A stretch of 64,000 nt of DNA, taken from positions 6,414,001-6,478,000 of the forward strand of contig JAZARR010000179.1 of assembly GCA_037389465.1 (NCBI GenBank), written 5' to 3'. How positions within the stretch are numbered: the stretch's first letter is position 1; every line of letters begins with the position of its first letter. Source of the DNA: Baylisascaris procyonis (lineage: Eukaryota > Nematoda > Chromadorea > Rhabditida > Ascarididae). Shown piece after piece: positions 55,479-63,900 of this stretch. The translations under genes were made by a program, and so were the position numbers. The notes under the pieces were generated by a model that saw only the letters and a list, made by a program, of their open reading frames with translations, was not told where the DNA came from and ran no database searches.

Positions 55479-57924
55479 AATGGTTATAGACTAACTACAG
55501 GTTTCTGTTGGTGATTAATCATAAATGGTTGTATTGTCGGAGAGGAGAGGAATGATTATGGCGATGATAGTATACATTTGGAAATCTGCGCAATATTTAA
55601 CATACTCGACTCGATGAGATTAACGAATGTTGAAATCTAGAGGGACTACCTGAATTGATAAGATGCTGATATATGTCATAAGTCAGGGACCTGAAGATGT
55701 CATAAAATTCCTATTGTTATCGTGAAGGAAGTGAGATGCAATCATGAACGCCAGTGATGTAGTATTAGATTCTTTACCTATGCATCAAACAAAACTTCGC
55801 ATTCCTCGCATCGAAAGATTTGTTAGCGTGGATCTGCTTGTAAAACTTGCTACTATTGACCATCGAGGAGGTCTACTATTCCATTACTGTCGCTAGCCAC
55901 AGTGGGTTGGTTTTATTGGTTGTTCATACGGGAAAACGGGAAGAAACCAGTGAATACTAGATCGGATTGCTCACCTTCGTACTGTTATTCCACAAAGGAA
56001 TCGCTGTATAGTCATTCACTTTTTTCAACGGTTTGCGTAGTCGAAACGCGAATAGAAGAGAATCAGTCGGCATTTTGGACGCTGTATTGGCATTTCGAGA
56101 TATTAGGCACGGGATTTACTGTATTTGCTAAGACCATAGGGATGTGCGATAATGCCACAACGCAAATTGTGGAGTTGTTATCGGCAATGATGCAAACTTT
56201 ATGGCCGACTGTCACCTATGTCGCCAATCATCTGCACCTATTCCTTGCTAGCAATGTGCAGGTTTATTGTCGTGAACAAATCTTCGAAAGATAAGATCCG
56301 CCCCTACTTTTATTCAAGGAGAGTGTCATAGTGTTCATATAAGATTAGCGGTCTCAATGTTCGATCTACTTTATCCATAGTTTTTAACTAACCCCAAATA
56401 CTGGCACACCTGAGATGAGCGCAGCTGTGTTGTTTGATTCGGCAGCTTCTCAGTATAGGCGTATAGTGGAATCTTCGCCGGATGTATTGGCGTGCAGCCT
56501 TAGCGAACTCTTTTTTATACGGCCATTTGTAAACATCTGCTTTTAAGTGGCATTTTTATAGATGCTGCTTTCCTGATGACGATAGTATTTCATAGTAATG
56601 AAAGAGTGATTTATTTGTTGTTTTTTTTTTCGCACCGCGGTATTTAAGCATTTTTTTGCAAAATATACCCACTAAATTTTACTCACTTTTTTTCTCGTTC
56701 GTTGATTGCTTTTTGATCAAATTTAGCACTGTGTGCGTTTGAATGCTTTCGTGCTTAGCTATCTAATACGAATTTTATTTATTTTTTTTTTTCATTAACC
56801 AGTTAATTCTCTCTTCTCTTAACATTTAATAATCTTTTCTACTAACTTGACGCTTCTTGTTGGGTGATATAAGGTTGTAAAAAGTTTTTCTCAATGGAGT
56901 AAGACCTTTAAGATATCGCCGAAAACTAGAGTTGCAACGATTATTTCATCCGATGCAGTAGTAACCTATTGTTATGAATACTTTTTCATCGCAATTTCTA
57001 AACGGGAAAATGATGATGCATCTAAATTGTTTGCAGTGAAATTGAGTCATTGTAAGTTCTTTCATTTTAATGCTTTCGCTATATGCTTACAAATTGAAAT
57101 AGAGCTTGAATGTTTCTCTCGTATCAAGAGTTCATGGAAGATTGGCACACTTACGGATGTAACGACGACATCGTGAATTACGTCTGGACATCTTATGGCT
57201 ATCCTCAACCGCCTTTCTGCTTTAGAGTGTGTTTTTGCTTGTCTTTCAGAGTCGGAATTGCACACTAATGGAGGTCGTCTCTATCAACAGAATACGGCTG
57301 GAGTAGGTGCGATGGGCTCCGAGGATAGTCGGATATCGCGTCGTGCTCGTACAATGCACCGCTTAAAGAATCGCCGTATGACGACTGGGACGATCGAACA
57401 GGGGTCCACAGATGCAGCTGATAATACGTTCAATAGTCACAAAGGTAGAGCACTATTCAGCATAAATATACATATTATGTAGCGTAGCTGTGTGATGCAG
57501 CGTCGGATCCGTGTGGGGGAGGCAGTGTTGTGTGCACTGCTGACTGCGGGAAAAGAGTCGAGTAATAGGTGAATAGAACAAATGAAATCAGTAAAATTCA
57601 GATTTTTGCTTTCATTTGAAGTTCCCGATTTAGCATATAATGATTTTAATTTTGCGTTGACCATCGACCCGCTAACACAGCTGTCATTAAACGCTTTCCC
57701 TTGTGTGCTGTTGTGCTTCTTTCTTTTTTACTATTGATGAGTGATCACTTAAGCATTTGCTTCGAAGACTGTTTGAGAGAGGATTTGGATGGGCTGTTTA
57801 TTTTGTTGGCATATTGCTATATTTAATTTTGTTGGATGAAATTCGGATCGTTCTTCTATCTCTATCGCAATGGTAATTGACAAATATTTTCATCAGTGCT
57901 GCTGAACATATCAGAAAGAACACC

Positions 57925-57964
<40 letters not shown>

Positions 57965-60900
57965 CTTTCATGTGATTGCTTTTGGTGAACACGCTTCTTA
58001 CATTTAAGATAATCCAGCGTGCTTTTGTCGTTTCGCTTTCCGCTTTGTTAGCGATGTGCGCGTAAGTTATACTGACTTGTGCAGTAATGCTGTGGAAGCC
58101 TGATTTATTACAGCTTTCTCTTTCGATTTTTTGTTGTAATCATTCGAAATCCGTCTGTTTTTTCGAATTTTTTTTTTTTTTTTTTTTTGCATTATACTGC
58201 AAAAACTCATCGCGATTACCTTTTTCTCTCTGTCTGTTTATTTCTTAGTGAATGGGCTGTGTGACTACTAATGCTCTAGCAGTAAGTGATAGGATAATGA
58301 GGGACTTGAATGCGAAGAGAGGAACTTTTTTCAAAAAATTTGTGTTGCAAGACGTCCACGAATGTTTGTGCTATATGATACTTGTGCATTAGATCGTGCG
58401 CCTTGAAGATTCGCATAGCTAAGAGTTGCAGTTTGGAGATTTGAGCCTGGGATTTTTGTGTGCTGCGAGAGCTTGAGTCGAAGGCGGGTCCACATGGGAC
58501 TTGTGCCGCATTGCGCTCCGGAAAGGTCTAAGTAGGTCATTTCGGCTAGGGATTTTCGACTTTTGCGCGGATAACTTTTACTATTGTTTCGGCATTTTGC
58601 AAAAAGCGGAGGTTGATCTTCATCCTGCAATATATTTTCCTACTTGTCTTATGAATATTAACTATTCTCCTTTTCCTTCTGTCGTAAAAGTTCCTTTTTA
58701 TTGTTAGATTCCTTCTCAATGATTTCAGGGGTACTCTTCGTATCGATATGCGCATTCGCGGATTTCAATGATTACAACAAAAAATATTTTCAGCTTTCGG
58801 CCTTATTAAACATAATCGGCGATATAGAAAATCCTGTACTTTCATGTTGATCCATTAATTTGGACGGATATTCCGCGCTCTCCGCGGTTACTCCACAGAA
58901 TTTCGTAGACTGAAGCGCTTTTATTTCCAGATATGCTTCGAAATCCTTTCCCTACCACCTTCTATTGTTGATGATAGTAATAAGCAAATGCTGAGCAATC
59001 GATACATTTGAATTGCGTGAAAACTGGCACATCTTAATGGCATTATGATGATAATGGAATGTTGCATAACTGTAAGCAATTTTTCAATCATCACTGCGTC
59101 TCGTTCCTCGATCATCCTTCAAATCTCCATCGGCGATCGTCACTCTATCGCAAGATCGTGTCGTTCATTCAAACATTCCTTGAGTAATCGCCTTAGCCTT
59201 ACCTTTTTCGTTTCTCGTTTACCTTGCTTTCACCTCTTTTTCTTTTTTGAATACAGCCTTTTCATGCAATCCTCGTTTTATTCCTCAATGAGTCATCGGG
59301 ACTTGATAACCTCATTCCACCAAAGGAAAATTTGTTTGCAGTTGCAAGTCGTCATATTGTCCATGCTTGCTTAGTTCCTTTTTCGCGAACTTGATTGTAT
59401 GTCTCTGTACACCATCAGTTTCGAGCGTTGCGATGGGGCAATCCACTATAAATCCTCCTTCCAAGCATTTGAAGCATGAATTACTCACTTGTGTTGAGTA
59501 GGTCGAACGCTAGCTGGATGTTTGACATTCAGGGTACAGCTCATAGTGGTTTTAATTTGCATGAACAACTTTGTTCTTGACGACCACCTAGTGCCATGGT
59601 AGGTATTGGGTCATCTCCATTCGTTGCGTGCTTTAATCACTCATCTGTTCATTGCTGCCTATGCTTCTTAGAGTGACCTGGATTTATCTCTACTTAAGAA
59701 TTGAAATTTGCCAGTATTTTGACATTCTCGCAGCCTGGCTTTATTCATCGCGGATGGGCTCTTAAATTTGGAGTCATGCCTTCTAATTGCCGTCATCTTC
59801 GAACACCAACAGCATTCACATGGGAAGCTTCTTTCCTATATCCTTCTGAACTCGCATAGTCAAGGTTTTCGTTTTTGATGCTTCGAAAGTTGAAACTTGC
59901 TTTCAAGTGACTTTACCGGGGCTCTACATGTCATCTTGGCTCGTGTTTGCTCTTTTGCTGCGTTTGGCCTTCTAAAGCTAAGCTTTAAACGAGGGGGATA
60001 ATTGTTTATTGCGTATTGCCAAAACAGAAGCGTTATTTATGAGCTACCAGTAAGGCAATTGCAGAGGTGAACGATCTTCTTTACCTTTGCCTTATAGGAT
60101 GGGAATCAATGCGACCCGCAGACTAGTTCAGAAAGAGATTCAACGAGGCTCTCTCTGAACTGCCATAGGAGAACTTTTAATACAGAGATCATATTGGCTG
60201 CTGCATAACGTCCTCATGCTGCTCTGCTGCCATTTGCTCATGCGTCATTATTGCTTATCTTCGTTCATGTTAATCAGTTTTTGAAGGATGTATTTGATTG
60301 TATAGTATCATCTGGAGCTATTATCTGGAATACGAAGAAAGTTCACTTACGGGGACAACGTTAGGAGGATCATCCACCACGAGTTTCCAGGATTTTTGGG
60401 AATACATGCTGCTGCAACAACCTTTCTTTTCCTGTACTAGCAGCAATATGCCTTGGAACATGTCTGTATCATTTTTGCATCGCTGAAAAAGTGCAGTAGC
60501 TATGTCTTTTGTGAATGCAGTGAATCGACATAAACCCCACTCATCAACCAATATTAGGATTGCTCTCATTTCTGAGTCTATCTTCTTTTTACTGGTCTTC
60601 AGAGTCGTGCTTGTGTGAATCAACGAATTATTGAGTAGTAGTAGGCAAAAGACGGCGTGGAACTTTCAACTAACCGTCGTCGATCCCCCATATGTGCCCA
60701 ATCGTTTTGCAGACAGCAATATCCTTGGTAGAAGAAATCATGGGATAAAATGGTTTCATCTTAGCTATTTGGCGATATGCCACATGCGATTGTCTTCAGC
60801 GACATTGGGCTAAAGTGGTTGCAATCGCTCGTTGGCAGATTAGTGTGATTGAGCACTAAACCGAGGTTTTTTTTTCTTCCGACGAGACTGATCGAAAGTT

Positions 60901-63900
60901 TCACGTATGTTGTGTTAGGGCGCCTCTCCATTTCAACACTAATGATAGCAAACATATACGCACTAAACTGCAGCTAAGCATAGGCTGCATATGTTCGCGT
61001 TTATTGAGTGGTTTTAATTGTTGTTGTTTTTTTGTGTGTGTGGTGAATTTGCGACTCGCATGATTTAACTGCAGTACACACACACTTGCTGTGTGGTGTA
61101 TCGTTTATTGGATGCTGTTGGGTGTGCAATTGTTAGACAAGTGCTCTAATGCATCCAACACTCTACACCCTTGTTGAAGGTAGTTTCCCTGTTGTTTATT
61201 ATTTTCGATTAGTTTTTTTGTTTGCATTGAAAAGGACGATTTGTTTTCATTTAATCTCAAATGTCTCTATAATATTTTAAAGGACGTTTACTTGCACCAT
61301 ACTTATTTGTATAAGAGTAGCAGCAAATTTTGTAGCGTCGAATATTATCATATATTTTATCATTTCTTAATTTCATTTGGTATATTTTTGCTTTAATTGG
61401 TGCAGTTTGGCCAACAAAAGAATACTTGATACATGGCGAATATCGATCGCCTGCTTCAGTATGTTTATTGTTTTGTTTTGTATTGATATTGCTCAATCTT
61501 TAGATCTTTATTCTTGAATTATTATAATTTTATCGTTAAGGGTTATTTTATGGCTTATATTCTAGAGCCAAGCGCGAATAGATTAATCGCGTCAAATATT
61601 TTTTTTGTTTTATTTTTATTTTTTAGTTTTATTTTTTGTTGGATAGAGCCGAATATTTGCACGAAAGCAAACAATGCTGCAACTCTCCACCCATCTATAG
61701 GAATCCTTCCGGATCATCGCATACGAATATGTTCACCGATAGGTTGCTTGGTTTCCTGTCCTTATAAAATGAGGCTGTGACAACAATAAGGGGTCATCGC
61801 ATTCCTCTGATGCACGAGTTTTTTTTTTCTGCAGCAAATGTTTATAAGTTTGAGAGGAGGGTGGCGGAATGTGTAGGCTGTGGAGTGGAATATAGCGATT
61901 AAGAAACGACGTTTACTTGGATTCATCCATACTTGGAATTGCATATTTTTGAAGATTCTTTTATAGCAACGGTCGGATGCGTTTAAGTTTGATGGAAATG
62001 GGAATCGTGCAGTCACCACTGAACATTGTGTGCGGCGCAAACCGAATCGTTAATAAGGATTTGTAACTATAACGCGAACCTCCCTGCATTTTATCTTATC
62101 GCCCTTAATCAAGAGGGGGGAAGGGATGAGTGAAAGACGAGTAGATTGCTAGGATTGTCCTATTAAGCCTAGGCTAAGTGGGCATTAACCGATCTGCTCG
62201 TGTGTTTTTCGGAGAAAAATTTGAATATTTAAAATTCTTCATGTCTCATCATAATCTTTCGCCAACCGTTCTGTGATCCTGGAAAATGATTTACCTTTCT
62301 TCACTTCCGTTATTTTATGTTGTTCTGGGAAAGTGACAGAAGTTTTTTTGAATATCTTGTCTATTTTACATTGTCATGCTGATGTCTACAGGTCTTATGT
62401 TTTTAATTGATGAAACAAAGGTTGCTGCAATGAAATGTAGGAAATATGATCAAAGGATCCGATTTGGCTCCGGATTCGCTCCCGTTGGTCATTTCTTCAT
62501 GAGATATCATGGGTATTCGTGGGAGGCGATGATTTTGCCTAATAATAGCAGCACTTACTAAGAAATGCTGCAATAAATATTTGTCTCTCGCGATGGTCTG
62601 CACATAGGTGTTTGCTTTCGTCGAATATTGTAATTAAAACTATGTTCCTTAGAATATTCAAATGTTGCTACATGATGCCGCATGTAGCCCTATTCGGTAT
62701 GAAATTATGTAAATTATTAGGTAAAGGCCTTTGATCGTGATGAATTGCTATCAACACTGAAATTACTTGTGGTAGATCGCTGCGGTTGAAGGTCATTGCA
62801 CAATTTCCCACGCCCTAGTAATCAAATGCGTTAATTTCGCTAGCGTCGCAAATAAGTGTGCTACCAGATTGTATGCAAATTTAGTGACGAAGAGAAATGT
62901 GAGCATTAATAATTGTTGTTATACGGGCCGCATCTTAAATTAATACGAAATTTGCATACGCTGTTTTCGGACTTTTGGGTGTACGGATGAAAGCAAACTT
63001 TAATTATCTCATTTTTCTCTGAGCATTTTTTACAGCCAGCTGGAGCTAATTATTGACGAAACCTTTCGGCATCTTTGATGTCCCTCATTTGTTTTAAACT
63101 ATGGCAATAATTTTTTACATTTTGTTTAGTCTTATATGCAGTGATACCTATTCCACTACGAAGACCATTTATAGTACTGCTCAGGTGAGTGCTACATATT
63201 GGAATATTTTTTGTTCGATATTTATAATGTTACACTGCATATGTGATAAACTGGGAGAAGTTGGTAGTGCGTGAAAAATTCCTGCCATCGTCTAGTACTA
63301 TTTATGTCATGCATTTGTGAAGAATTCGGGCCTATCTACTTGAGGTGAAGGCTGTAATGGATGGGTTTTGGACCTATCCGCCTGAGGCAAAGGTCATGCT
63401 GGATGGTTCGGACCTATCCGCCTGAGGTAAAGGTCATGCTGGATGGTTTGGATCTATCCGCCTAAGGTGAAGGTCATGCTTATGTTTTGCTAGAAGCCAC
63501 AGCTTCTATACAAGCAGGGTGCAAGCTTGTTGAAATTACATTCTATCATTACAACTGCTTACAAGAAAGTTAGATTTTCTATATTTGAGTGATCGTATGC
63601 TATTTATAAGTTTGTTACAGAAGAAGACTACACTGCATCGGAGCTGCATCTTCGTAGTCGTAGCCAGAGTCCATCGCAACTGGCACTCAATGCGCTTGGC
63701 GATGATCGCGTATCTAGATGTCATCGACAGGTACGTTTCATCTCCGTTTGCTGTTCATTCATTTATCTTATTGTAAAATTTTCGTTGTGGAATGGTTTTT
63801 AGAGTCGTGGGGTCAATAAATGGAGTCAAGCTAGCTCACGCTAGCTCTATCTTTTAAGCAACCTTGGCTTATGTTCTGATTATGATTTCTTGCTAATCGA

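Larger units (their letters stand above)
54329..57249 (+). other. Intron 23
   Basis: 2.9 kb. It holds an imperfect direct repeat (54537-54668) and a compound microsatellite (55379-55475). The open stretch at 55902-56294 has no recognised homology and no convincing splice context. Confidence 0.6.

Noticed and set aside
58331..58630. 99-codon minus-strand frame
   Set aside because: No domain recognised, no splice context, and it lies within intron 24; likely chance.
59060..59185. Coding-looking stretch in intron 24, one frame reading [13 protein letters not shown]
   Set aside because: No good acceptor precedes it, and its phases (0 in, 2 out) do not fit between exon 24 (one base out) and exon 25 (two bases in).
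62376..62561. 61-codon open frame after a CTACAG acceptor
   Set aside because: The phase needed to follow exon 26 or lead into exon 27 is not met, and the sequence has no tail-like composition.
63621..63730. Starting exon 28 at the TTACAG acceptor (63620)
   Set aside because: In phase with exon 27 this gives [14 protein letters not shown], which lacks the Ser-rich character of the tail. The acceptor at 63610 restores the [11 protein letters not shown] frame without a phase conflict.
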